Below, in pieces: positions 50,729 to 59,684 of a stretch of DNA of 64,000 nt. This DNA comes from Ignavibacteria bacterium (GTDB lineage Bacteria; Bacteroidota; Ignavibacteria; Tepidaquicellales; Tepidaquicellaceae): NCBI GenBank assembly GCA_019694675.1, contig JAIBBK010000006.1, forward strand, positions 34,281-98,280, read 5' to 3'. A program made the position numbers and the translations under genes. Below the pieces are notes generated by a model, which worked only from the letters and a program-made list of their open reading frames with translations, was not told where the DNA came from and ran no database searches. How positions within the stretch are numbered: the first letter of the stretch is position 1; every line of letters starts with the position of its first letter.

Positions 50729-50758
50729 CAAATTAAGGAATCAGGATCATAACGGCAA
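50729..50758 (-). promoter_or_regulatory. Promoter TTG-N20-TAATTTG for the 49528 gene
   Basis: On the minus strand TTG (plus 50756-50758) is 20 bp from TAATTTG (plus 50729-50735); the G-to-G distance is 27, as in the other promoters here. It lies in the 65-bp gap after the stop at 50769. Confidence 0.55.
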
Positions 50759-50768
50759 TTGCCCGCAT

Positions 50769-52031
50769 TTATCTTATGAGAACAATTTTCAGCGACTTTG
50801 ACACATCCCCTGCGTTCAATATCAAAAAATATACTCCGCTTGAGTAACTGCTTCCGTCAAGTTCAATGCTGTGAATTCCCGCGTCCTTTGTTGTTCCGTT
50901 CAATATCCCGCATACTCTTCTCCCCGATGCATCGAACAGATCCAGCGAAACATCTGTCTTCCGTGAAACAGAGAATTTGATTGTGGTTGAAGGATTGAAA
51001 GGATTGGGATAGTTCTGAAGAAGCTCGACTGAAACAGGAATGGCGCTTGAATTCCCGTACACACTTACGACCTCATCTATGCTTCTTCTGAAGATCCCCG
51101 CGCCCGGAATTCCAATGTAAACATGAGGATAGTGGTACTCGATACATGACAATGCCCGATTGCTCAGCTGTTCAATGCCGTCATTCTTCTGCACCCAGGT
51201 GTTTCCAAAATCTAAAGACATCCAGAACCCTGCGTAGTTCTGAAAGCCAGGGTAATAATGGTTTCCGATACCTGCATGAATATTCCCGCCTCTGTAGAGT
51301 CCGAGCGCTGAAACAGGAACACTGTCAAGGGACGTCCTCTGCCATGTTGCGCCGAAGTTCTGAGACACATACACGCCTCCCGTCCTGCCTGTATCGTCAA
51401 GGGCGCCTGCAACCACAATGCTCTCTGAAGAGACGGGCCGGCAGGATACCACTCTTATTTCCTTTCCCGGCAGAGCAATACTCCAGTTCAGGCCGCCGTC
51501 TGAAGTGTAATGCACACCTCCGTTTCCGCCCAAAGTGTAGTTCTGAAATCCGGCAAACACATATTTCCCGTTTGCGGCAACCGACTTCACATTACCTGAC
51601 GGCGAGAAGGGGCTCCATACGGTGCCGGAAGCTGAGGACCTGAAGACCTTATCCCCCGCAATGACCGCATAAACGAAATCTCCGCTGCAATCCATTGACG
51701 GAACAGAAGACTGAACGAATGTATTGGACCAATTTATGCCGCCGTTGGCAGAGAAGTAAATGCCCTGGCTTCCCGTACCTGCGAATAGGACCTGGCCGCA
51801 GGTTGTCATTCCGGTCACAGTTCCGGATCCGGCGAGAATCTGATTCCACGAATTTCCATAATCGGTTGAAACATATACTCCCTCTCCCGTGCCTGCAAAG
51901 AGGCTTGTTCCCGATGAGTGAAGCGACATGACAACTGCTCCGGAAGGTATCCCCGAAGAAGAAGCTGTCCACTGAGAAAATGAATCTGACACAAACATCA
52001 CTATAGACATCAGCATAATGATCCGCTTCAT
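50769..52031 (-). CDS. Secreted BNR/Ycf48-like propeller with T9SS tail
   Basis: 420 residues; AAGGAG precedes the ATG. Signal peptide IIMLMSIVMFVSDSFSQ. Seven or so repeats such as VYVSTDYGNSWNQILAGSG, YFSANGGINWSNTF and VYVSQNFGATWQRTS form a propeller of Ycf48/BNR type. The tail is LLQNYPNPFNPSTTIKFSV, FDASGRRVCGIL, SGVYFLILNAGD and LKIVLIR. Probable surface protein; no enzyme motif. It is a member of the same protein class as the genes at 19174, 45333, 46974 and 57536. Confidence 0.88.
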   Translation of the reverse strand: MKRIIMLMSIVMFVSDSFSQWTASSSGIPSGAVVMSLHSSGTSLFAGTGEGVYVSTDYGNSWNQILAGSGTVTGMTTCGQVLFAGTGSQGIYFSANGGINWSNTFVQSSVPSMDCSGDFVYAVIAGDKVFRSSASGTVWSPFSPSGNVKSVAANGKYVFAGFQNYTLGGNGGVHYTSDGGLNWSIALPGKEIRVVSCRPVSSESIVVAGALDDTGRTGGVYVSQNFGATWQRTSLDSVPVSALGLYRGGNIHAGIGNHYYPGFQNYAGFWMSLDFGNTWVQKNDGIEQLSNRALSCIEYHYPHVYIGIPGAGIFRRSIDEVVSVYGNSSAIPVSVELLQNYPNPFNPSTTIKFSVSRKTDVSLDLFDASGRRVCGILNGTTKDAGIHSIELDGSSYSSGVYFLILNAGDVSKSLKIVLIR

Positions 52032-52270
52032 GACTGTTTACTCCTTATTATTGATTATGTTGATTACAAAGAACGTTCACATTAAGGAATTGAATCTACT
52101 GCAAAACTAATCCGAAAAGCTCCCAATTGTGATTCATAAATTGTGCTCCCGGACACGCGCAAACGGCATGTTCATTAAGGAAAAGGCACTGCCGCTTTGA
52201 ATTCTTGGCTTTCTATTCAGGGCTGATTTAGGTAATATTGCCGATTATTCAAGAAAGAAAACCCTAAATA

Positions 52271-54031
52271 ATGTTTGTGAACAAAGGCAGTTTTGTAAAG
52301 ATATTCTCGCTTCTTGCGTTTCTCGGACTTGTAACATTTGTAGCATGCTCATCAAAGAAGAAGCAGGTCGTGGCTGAGATCGGCGACGAGAAGATCTATC
52401 TCGAAGACTATGAGAAACAGTATCTGAAAACTCAGAACAATCTCGACTCGGCAAGAAACATGAGCCCGGAGAAGAGGAAGGAGTTTCTCGATTTGTATAT
52501 CAAATACCGGCTGAAGGTGAAAGATGCTCGCGACAGGGGAATGCTCAAATCTGAAGACATTCAGAACGATCTCAATCAGTACAAAAGCAATTTCATAACA
52601 TCATTCCTTATAGATAAGGAAGTTGTGGAACCCCAGATAAAGGAGCTGTATGACAGAAAAGAATACGAGGTAAGGGCATCGCACATACTCGTAAACCTCT
52701 CACAGCAGAATAAGAACCCTGAAGATTCGGTGAAAGCATATCAGAAGGCAAACGAGATCCTGAAGAAACTTAAGGACGGTGAATCATTTGAACAGGTTGC
52801 ATTCGAAATGTCGGATGACAACTCTGCTAAACAGAACTACGGCGATCTTTACTATTTCACTGCGGGAATGACGGTGCCGGAATTTGAAGATGCCATCTAT
52901 AAAATGAAGGTTGGTGATTACACGAAAGAGATTGTAAGAACGCCGTTTGGCCTTCACATTATCAAGCTTACAGACAAGAAGAAGAGAAACAACGGCATAA
53001 GGGCTTCACACATTCTTATTCAGGAGCAGAAGGATTCACTCGGAATGACGAAGGATTCTGTTGCCACATACAACAAAGCAAGAGAAGTCCTTCAGAGGAT
53101 CAGGAACGGGGAGGATTTTGCGAAAGTTGCAGCTGAAGTTTCACAGGATCCGGGTTCTGCCACCAAGGGAGGTGACCTTGGATTCTTTGACAGAAGGAGA
53201 ATGGTTCAGCCGTTTGACAGCGTTGCATTTACGCTGAAGGTCGGAGAAGTGTCCGACCTTGTAAGAACTCCCTTCGGATGGCATATTATTAAGGTGACGG
53301 AAATTAAGGAGTATGAGCCGTTTGAAAAGCAGAAGGATAATCTGCGCGGTGATTTCAAGCGCGGCCCGATGTTCAAATCGGAATACAACAAATACCTCGA
53401 GAAGGCCAGAAAGACGTATGACTTTCAGATCAAGGAAGAAGGCCTGACATTCATGAGGAACAAGATAGACACCGCTAAGTCATTCTCACAGCTTAACCTC
53501 GATTCGATCTTTGCTCCCGAAGAGAAGCAGACCGTGATTGCAGAGTTCAAGGACGGTAAGATCACAATTACAGACGTTATTTCTTACCTTGGAAGGAACC
53601 GTGATTACCTTGCAAGCGTTGCAGGTGTCGAAAATCTTAAGACGGTCATTAACAATTCTGCAGACAATGCAATGCTGCTGAAAGTGGCGGCAAAAGAAGG
53701 CATCGAAAAGGATCCCGATTACATTGCACAGCTTACTGAATACGAAAACGGCCTACTCAGCTTTAAGATAGATCAGGAAGAACTGTGGAGGAATATAAAG
53801 ATCACTCCTGAAGAACTGAGCGCTTACTACGAATCCAACAAGGACAAGTACTCTTACACCGACAGCAACATGGTAAAGACAAAGCCGTTTGAAGACGTTA
53901 AATCCGAGATCTCAAACACACTTCAGCAGGAGAGGTTCAAACAGCTTGAAACACAGTATGTTGAAAATCTCAAGAAGAAATATCCTGTAAAGGTCAATGA
54001 GGTTGTCCTGATTGAAGCATTTAAGAATTAG
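52271..54031 (+). CDS. PpiC-type peptidyl-prolyl isomerase, periplasmic lipoprotein
   Basis: 586 residues. A lipobox (LGLVTFVAC, Cys26) anchors it. A SurA/PrsA-like N-domain with YEKQYLKTQNN is followed by two parvulin domains, each opening with ASHILV/ASHILI and closing with TPFGLHIIKLTD and TPFGWHIIKVTE; internal blocks are GDLYYFTAGMTVPEFEDAIY and GDLGFFDRRRMVQPFDSVAF. It should aid folding of exported and outer-membrane proteins. The C-terminal 180 residues are helical, as in SurA/PpiD relatives. The next gene, another PpiC protein, starts 6 bp after the stop, so they form an operon. Confidence 0.92.
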   Translation: MFVNKGSFVKIFSLLAFLGLVTFVACSSKKKQVVAEIGDEKIYLEDYEKQYLKTQNNLDSARNMSPEKRKEFLDLYIKYRLKVKDARDRGMLKSEDIQNDLNQYKSNFITSFLIDKEVVEPQIKELYDRKEYEVRASHILVNLSQQNKNPEDSVKAYQKANEILKKLKDGESFEQVAFEMSDDNSAKQNYGDLYYFTAGMTVPEFEDAIYKMKVGDYTKEIVRTPFGLHIIKLTDKKKRNNGIRASHILIQEQKDSLGMTKDSVATYNKAREVLQRIRNGEDFAKVAAEVSQDPGSATKGGDLGFFDRRRMVQPFDSVAFTLKVGEVSDLVRTPFGWHIIKVTEIKEYEPFEKQKDNLRGDFKRGPMFKSEYNKYLEKARKTYDFQIKEEGLTFMRNKIDTAKSFSQLNLDSIFAPEEKQTVIAEFKDGKITITDVISYLGRNRDYLASVAGVENLKTVINNSADNAMLLKVAAKEGIEKDPDYIAQLTEYENGLLSFKIDQEELWRNIKITPEELSAYYESNKDKYSYTDSNMVKTKPFEDVKSEISNTLQQERFKQLETQYVENLKKKYPVKVNEVVLIEAFKN

Positions 54032-54037
54032 AAAAGT

Positions 54038-55321
54038 TTGAAGAAGTTTTTTTTGCTGGCCGTTGCGGCTGTCTGTTTGCTTTCGGCTGATGCGTTTCCG
54101 CAGTCCGAAGGAGACAGGATCATCGCTATAGTAGGCCGCGAGATAATTACGGAGTCCGATTTTCAGTATCAGGTTCAGCTTTATGCAAGGCAGAACCGGC
54201 TTACTGAGATCTCTCCGTTCATGGCTCAGCAGATATTCCAGTCCATTCTCACCAACAAGATACTTCTTGCAAAGGCGGAGCAGGACAGCATTTACGCAAC
54301 CGATGAAGAGGTGGACAAGGAACTCTCCGGCAGGATGGACAACTTGATCGCACAGTCCGGCTCTGTTGAGCGCCTTGAAGCCGCTTACGGGATGCCCCTC
54401 GCAAGGATCCGGAATCTCCTGAAAGAAGAGCTCCGCAAGAACATCAGGGTCGAGAAGCTCAAGAGGGAAAAATTTCCCGGCGGAGTGAAAGTTACCGACA
54501 GGGATGTGAATGAGTTCTTTTCAATATACCGCGACAGTCTTCCTGACGTGAACGAGGAGTTCGAACTTGCTCACATCTATATGAAAAGAAAAGTGAGTGA
54601 TGCGGAGAAGTCTGAAGCACTGAGAATTGCCCGGCAGATACTGGACAGTGTTAATCAGGGTGTTGATTTCTCTGAGCTTGCGATCAGAAATTCCGCCGAC
54701 TCCGGTTCCGCAGCAATGGGCGGAGATCTTGGCTATGCAAAGAAGGGAACGTTTGTGAAGCCGTTTGAAGAAGCCGCATATTTGCTTGACGTGGGAGAAG
54801 TTTCGGACATTGTAGAGACAGAGTTCGGTTACCACATACTCAAACTGAAAGACAGGCAGGGCGACAAGATCAGGGTTCAGCACATACTTGTGACGTTTCC
54901 GAAATTTGAATCTTCCGACCTTGAGACCATAAGCTTTCTCAAAGAGCTCAAAGACCGGATCGAAAAGGACGAGATCTCTTTTGAGAATGCAGTGAAAGAG
55001 TATTCGCAGGATGAATTCACAGCCGGAAAAGACGGCTACCTTGGAAAGGTTCCGATTGAAAGGCTTGACAGCATGACCCTTGAAGCGCTCCGTGGAATTT
55101 CAAAAGGCGGCATCACTGATCCTGTCCGGTCAGTTTCACGCGGAAGTGATTACGGATACGAGCTGTACAAGTTGATTGACATAGTGCCGCCTCACAAGCT
55201 GAGCCTTGAAGAAGATTACGACAGAATAAGAAGCTTTGCCGAATCATATAAAGAAAGCAACGAACTTGAGAAGTGGCTTGAGGAGATCCGCGAATACATA
55301 TTCGTTGACATCAAGATGTAA
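54038..55321 (+). CDS. SurA-like periplasmic chaperone (peptidyl-prolyl isomerase)
   Basis: 427 residues; TTG start at 54038 opens a signal peptide (KKFFLLAVAAVCLLSADAFP). An N-terminal SurA domain (IIAIVGREIITESDFQYQVQ, then QIFQSILTNKILLAKAEQD) is followed by two parvulin domains (LGYAKKGTFVKPFEEAAYLL with ETEFGYHILKLKDRQGD; VQHILVTFPKFESSDLETIS). This order is that of SurA. It probably guides nascent beta-barrels to the Bam complex. Paired with the lipoprotein isomerase just upstream. Confidence 0.9.
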   Translation: MKKFFLLAVAAVCLLSADAFPQSEGDRIIAIVGREIITESDFQYQVQLYARQNRLTEISPFMAQQIFQSILTNKILLAKAEQDSIYATDEEVDKELSGRMDNLIAQSGSVERLEAAYGMPLARIRNLLKEELRKNIRVEKLKREKFPGGVKVTDRDVNEFFSIYRDSLPDVNEEFELAHIYMKRKVSDAEKSEALRIARQILDSVNQGVDFSELAIRNSADSGSAAMGGDLGYAKKGTFVKPFEEAAYLLDVGEVSDIVETEFGYHILKLKDRQGDKIRVQHILVTFPKFESSDLETISFLKELKDRIEKDEISFENAVKEYSQDEFTAGKDGYLGKVPIERLDSMTLEALRGISKGGITDPVRSVSRGSDYGYELYKLIDIVPPHKLSLEEDYDRIRSFAESYKESNELEKWLEEIREYIFVDIKM

Positions 55322-55399
55322 AGCAGGTTCCTGAAACTGATCCCGCAGACCCCTTTGGCTCTTTGAAAGATCAGGCGGGCGCAACTAACTTCCTTCCTT

Positions 55400-57508
55400 T
55401 TGGATATTTCATTCAGATCTGAATACGGATTCATTCTCGCGGCAGTGGCTGTTATCGTATCTGCAGCCGCGGCATACTTCTATTACAGAGGCTCTGCCGC
55501 TGAAGGCGGGCTGAAGAAAATCCTGACCGGACTCAGGTTCCTTTCAATCTTCTTCATTGTATTACTGCTCCTCTCCCCTGTGCTGTCGTTCGTAGGCATC
55601 ACTGACAAGAAGCCGACCGGGATCATTCTCATAGATAATTCTTCCAGCGTAAGGGAACTCAACGGCAAAGATATGAAAGAGCTTATTGAGAAAGCCCGGC
55701 TCGCATCCGGCGGAGGAGAAGTGCGGACATTTGTCTTCTCAGACGGCATAACGGGTGAACTGAGCGGCAAAAGCGCTGAGCAGATCACATCAGATTCCTC
55801 GTCCGCGGGCAAAACGAATCTCTCAAAGGCGTTTCAGGATCTTAAGCTGATGCTCCCTGACGAAAACATTTCATCCGTTACGGTAATAAGCGACGGAATA
55901 CTTAACGAAGGCGGCAATCCACTGCAGAGCGCATTGCGTGTAGGATCGCCGGTAAATTTCATTCTTGCGGGAGATACAGGAAAGTCACGGGACATATCTC
56001 TTACAGATGTCCTTTACGGAAAGAATGCATTCATAGAAAGCAGTGTCCCGGTGAGCGCAGTGATAAGTTCAAACGGTTTTGAAGGAACCCTGAACATAAG
56101 ACTTACGGAGGACGGTAAACTGATCGACAGCAGAACTGTTAACATTATTCAAGGCAGGACAAAGTACAATGCAGACTTTACCGTAAGTTCGCCCGTCACA
56201 AGGACTGCGCATTACAGAATTGAGATAGACTCAGTTGAGGGAGAGAAAACACTGAAGAACAATTCCGCTGACTTCTTCATAAGATTCACAGACAACAGGT
56301 TCAAAATGCTTGTGATCTCAGGCGGGCCTTCATCCGACCTTGCATTTATTAAGGAGCAGGTGTCCCGGATAAAGAATTTTGATGCTGAGTTCAGGACTCA
56401 GAAATCTCCGTCTGAATTCTATGAAGGCTCATTTCCAGATCTTGCAGTGTTCGATGTGATCATGCTTGCAGGATTTCCGACATCCGCAACAGACGAAGGG
56501 GCGCTGAATGCAGTCAAAGTCGCGGCGGAGAGAACAGGCAAGCCGATCATCTTCTTCGGATCAAGGAATACTGATTACGGAAGACTCAAGGCGCTTGAGG
56601 ACAGGCTTCCGTTCATTGCGGAAAATTACTCGGATCAGGAATCAGAAACAAAGCTCGAAGCCTTGTCAGGAACCGGCCAGACTGCATACAGGGATGTGGA
56701 AATGCTCTCCAAAGCCGCGAGGCTGCCGGGAATTTTCATTACGGGAACGGCCTTCTCCGCAAAACCTGATGCGCAAACTATTCTCGTTGCTTCCGGCGGA
56801 AACAGGCCTGCATTACTTATATCCGCTGCAAACGACAGAAGATCAGCGGCATTCCTTCCCTACGGGATATACAAATGGAGACTTGGCGGTAATGCAGCGG
56901 AAGCAGAAGAGTTCCTCGGTTACATTGTTTCAACAGCGGCTTCGGCCGTGGTAAGAAAGGATGCCGGAAAGAAATTCAATGTTGAAACAGTAAGGCCCGT
57001 ATTTCCCGTCGGCGGGAAAGCTGAATTTACCGGAGCAATCACGGGGCTTGAGATAAAAGGCGGCGAGAAAATAACCCTGAGGATAAAAGGCCCTGAACAG
57101 ACAAAGGAACTTGAGATGGTCAGGGTATCAGACAACAAGTTTCAATTGTCCGATCCGGTCACATCACCGGGTGTGTATGAGTATGAAGCAGAACTGATCT
57201 CGGAAGGCAGGGGCGTTGAAAAGATCACCGGCAAGTTTCTTGCAGGAGAAGACAACTTTGAATATCTTGAAACACAGCCCGATCCTTCAGTAATGAATGA
57301 ACTGGCCAACAGCACAGGCGGCCGCAGGCTGGATGTGATGAGCAATGACGAGATCACTGCGACAGCAGGATCAAACAGGACCACAAACCAATCCGGACAG
57401 TTGACTTCAAAGAGCTTTGACCTGAACATAAATCCGTACTATCTCGGACTTGTAATTTTGTTACTCTGCACGGAATGGTTCCTGAGAAAGAGAAATAATA
57501 TGCCCTGA
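55400..57508 (+). CDS. Membrane protein with von Willebrand A-like domain
   Basis: 702 residues; TTG start at 55400. Two N-terminal transmembrane segments (about 10-28 and 46-66) precede a VWA-like domain with the metal-ion site D79-N80-S81-S82-S83 in ILIDNSSSV. It continues with extracytoplasmic beta-domains (residues about 190-380), then a segment (FIKEQVSRIKNFDAEFR, FDVIMLAGFPTS) resembling the class I glutamine-amidotransferase-like domain of BatA-type and related proteins. A single transmembrane helix ends the protein (YYLGLVILLLCTEWFL). Similar proteins are often annotated as VWA domain membrane proteins; their role is unknown. Confidence 0.85.
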   Translation: MDISFRSEYGFILAAVAVIVSAAAAYFYYRGSAAEGGLKKILTGLRFLSIFFIVLLLLSPVLSFVGITDKKPTGIILIDNSSSVRELNGKDMKELIEKARLASGGGEVRTFVFSDGITGELSGKSAEQITSDSSSAGKTNLSKAFQDLKLMLPDENISSVTVISDGILNEGGNPLQSALRVGSPVNFILAGDTGKSRDISLTDVLYGKNAFIESSVPVSAVISSNGFEGTLNIRLTEDGKLIDSRTVNIIQGRTKYNADFTVSSPVTRTAHYRIEIDSVEGEKTLKNNSADFFIRFTDNRFKMLVISGGPSSDLAFIKEQVSRIKNFDAEFRTQKSPSEFYEGSFPDLAVFDVIMLAGFPTSATDEGALNAVKVAAERTGKPIIFFGSRNTDYGRLKALEDRLPFIAENYSDQESETKLEALSGTGQTAYRDVEMLSKAARLPGIFITGTAFSAKPDAQTILVASGGNRPALLISAANDRRSAAFLPYGIYKWRLGGNAAEAEEFLGYIVSTAASAVVRKDAGKKFNVETVRPVFPVGGKAEFTGAITGLEIKGGEKITLRIKGPEQTKELEMVRVSDNKFQLSDPVTSPGVYEYEAELISEGRGVEKITGKFLAGEDNFEYLETQPDPSVMNELANSTGGRRLDVMSNDEITATAGSNRTTNQSGQLTSKSFDLNINPYYLGLVILLLCTEWFLRKRNNMP

Positions 57509-57535
57509 GGCAATCAATTCATCAAGCAGCTTTGC

Positions 57536-58831
57536 ATGACACAGATCCTTAAATTATTCCTGGCAATTCTTCTGCTGACGGCCGCCGAACTTGGTGCCAC
57601 TCAAAGCTGGCTCACTGTCCAAAGCCCGACATCACGAAATCTCAGGGCGATATTCTTTGCCGACTCCCTCACGGGATGGATCGGTGGAGATTCGGGACTC
57701 ATAATAAAAACTACCAACGGGGGGCAAAGCTGGATACAACAGCAGACAGCCGTGCGCACGATGGTCTATTCCATTTTTTTTACCGACTACCAGACAGGAT
57801 ATGCTCTCGCATGGGAGCTTGACAACACGCCTCCGAATTTCTACGGGACAAGAATACTTCAGACAACAAACGGCGGAAATGTCTGGACTGACTATCTCTT
57901 TCCTGACTCAAACTTCTTTGCAAACTCAGTTTACTTCCGTGATGCAGTGAACGGCTACATGTGCGGGACCGAAGGAAAGATCTACTTCACGTCGGATGCA
58001 GGAGAGGTCTGGAATCCGTCTGTAGTTGACTCCGGCATGGTGTTCGGGTTTCCTGTGGAGGAAGTGGCATTCTATGATGAAAATTTCGGCTATGCCGTAG
58101 GAGGCGCGTTTGATATTGCGGGTGTGATATGGAAGACATCAAACAGCGGAAGAAGCTGGCAGACGAAGATAGTAGGCCCCGAACCCGTGAACGACGTCCA
58201 TATATTTGACCGCTATAATGCAATTGGAGCGGGCGGTGATTTTGAATACGGTTCAAGCCGGGTGGTTACAGACAATTCCGGCGGCGACTGGCAATACACG
58301 GAATTCGGAGTGTTCGGCATAGCAAATACAATAGCGTTCCGCAATGACCTTGAAGGCTGGATCTCTCTCGGGATCATAGACAGCTTCCTTGTAACAAGTA
58401 ACGGTGGCGCAACATGGTCTATGTCTGCAGTTCCCATGCAGGCAAGGATCTACGGCATTGAGTTTCCGGATGAGCGACACGGTTACGCCATTGGAAATAA
58501 CGGGATCATACTAAGGTATAATTCACTTAAGATCGGCATCAACGACGGGAACCGGTTCACGCCGGATGACTTTACGCTGTCTCAGAATTATCCCAATCCT
58601 TTCAATCCGGTCACGAATATAAGGCTTGAACTCAGGCACAGTGCTCATGCGGTTATCCGGGTGCATGATGCAAACGGAAGGGAAGTCGCCGAAATATTCA
58701 ACAAGTTTGCCGGTGCAGGTACACATGAAATTGTTTTCAGCTCCGAAGGCCTTTCAAGCGGAGTTTACTTCTACACACTAATGCTTGACGGTGTCAATAC
58801 CGCTTCAAGAAGAATGGTCATTCTCAAATGA
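57536..58831 (+). CDS. Secreted Ycf48-like BNR propeller with T9SS tail
   Basis: 431 residues. Signal peptide ILKLFLAILLLTAAELGA. Repeats such as FFADSLTGWIGGDSGLIIKT and TTNGGQSWIQQQTAVR, GYMCGTEGKIYFTSDAGEVW and GYAIGNNGIILRYN are Ycf48-like blades with the GW/GYxxG signature. The tail reads LSQNYPNPFNPVTNIRLEL, HDANGREVAEIF, SGVYFYTLMLDG and RRMVILK. The stop overlaps the ATG of the hemerythrin gene (ATGA), which is unusual for a secreted/cytoplasmic pair. Confidence 0.9.
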   Translation: MTQILKLFLAILLLTAAELGATQSWLTVQSPTSRNLRAIFFADSLTGWIGGDSGLIIKTTNGGQSWIQQQTAVRTMVYSIFFTDYQTGYALAWELDNTPPNFYGTRILQTTNGGNVWTDYLFPDSNFFANSVYFRDAVNGYMCGTEGKIYFTSDAGEVWNPSVVDSGMVFGFPVEEVAFYDENFGYAVGGAFDIAGVIWKTSNSGRSWQTKIVGPEPVNDVHIFDRYNAIGAGGDFEYGSSRVVTDNSGGDWQYTEFGVFGIANTIAFRNDLEGWISLGIIDSFLVTSNGGATWSMSAVPMQARIYGIEFPDERHGYAIGNNGIILRYNSLKIGINDGNRFTPDDFTLSQNYPNPFNPVTNIRLELRHSAHAVIRVHDANGREVAEIFNKFAGAGTHEIVFSSEGLSSGVYFYTLMLDGVNTASRRMVILK

Positions 58832-59319
58832 AGACGGAAAATTCACCCATCAAGCGGAACCCTGCTTTGGTAAGGTTCTCCAAGGACCATCATCACGGGC
58901 TCCTTCTCGTATGGAAGATCCGTGAAGGAATCAGAAGAGGCGTAGCCGGTGAAAGGATCGGGGAATATGCCCTGTTCTTCTTTGATAAAGAACTTGTCCC
59001 GCATTTCGCGGATGAGGAGAAGAACCTGTTCACCAAATTGCCGGCCGGCAATATTCTTCGGGTTAAGGCTGAAGCAGATCACGTCGAGATGAGAAGGATG
59101 GCGGAAGGATTCAGAGAAGGGAAATGCGGGAAGGAGGATCTTGAAAACTTTGCGCAACTGCTCGAAGGTCACATCCGGTTTGAAGAAAGGCAGTTGTTCA
59201 ATCATCTTCAGGATAATCTTTCAGAAGCAGAACTGGAACAGATCGAAAATACCGGCCTGCACGGGTCGTGTGCTGCTGATGAAGCATGGCATGATGAATT
59301 CTGGAAATCAAATACTTAA
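58828..59319 (+). CDS. Hemerythrin HHE domain protein
   Basis: 163 residues. A four-helix bundle with metal ligands H21-H23 cluster (SKDHHHGLLLVW), H59 and E63/E64 (VPHFADEEKNLF), H85 (AEADHVEMRRM) and H115, E119/E120 (EGHIRFEERQLFNHL). These match the di-iron set of hemerythrin HHE domains, which sense or store oxygen or nitric oxide. No transmembrane or output domain is fused. Start ATG overlaps the previous stop. A cupin gene follows after 9 bp. Confidence 0.88.
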   Translation: MKTENSPIKRNPALVRFSKDHHHGLLLVWKIREGIRRGVAGERIGEYALFFFDKELVPHFADEEKNLFTKLPAGNILRVKAEADHVEMRRMAEGFREGKCGKEDLENFAQLLEGHIRFEERQLFNHLQDNLSEAELEQIENTGLHGSCAADEAWHDEFWKSNT

Positions 59320-59328
59320 AGTTCAGAT

Positions 59329-59637
59329 ATGAAAATTCCTTATAAGCTTACTGAAGCTGTTGAATACTCAGACGGGTCCGTTGTAAGCAAGACGATCCTC
59401 AAGAAGCCTTCAGGGACGGTTACGCTTTTTGCTTTTGACAAAGGCGAGGAGCTGAGCGAGCATACAGCGTCGTTTGATGCATTGATATTTCTAACTGATG
59501 GCGAGGCCCGGATCACGATTGGGGGCGAACAGCATAATGTCTCAACCGGAGAAATTATCGAACTTCCTGCAAACGTGCCCCATGCAGTCAAGGCGACTGA
59601 GAAGTTTAAGATGATGCTGATAATGTTGAAGGATTAA
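59329..59637 (+). CDS. Cupin domain protein
   Basis: 102 residues, single cupin. The body reads TVTLFAFDKGEELSEHTASF, DALIFLTDGEARITIGGEQH and IIELPANVPHAVKATEKFK. It follows cupin motif 1 and 2 order; motif 1 keeps one His (EHTASFD) rather than the common HxH, and motif 2 keeps PxxxPH. It could bind a metal or a small ligand. Likely co-transcribed with the hemerythrin gene. Confidence 0.88.
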   Translation: MKIPYKLTEAVEYSDGSVVSKTILKKPSGTVTLFAFDKGEELSEHTASFDALIFLTDGEARITIGGEQHNVSTGEIIELPANVPHAVKATEKFKMMLIMLKD

Positions 59638-59684
59638 TGCCTTTTTAACTTCGGCGGCAATCGTGAGATTTGTAATGTCATTTT

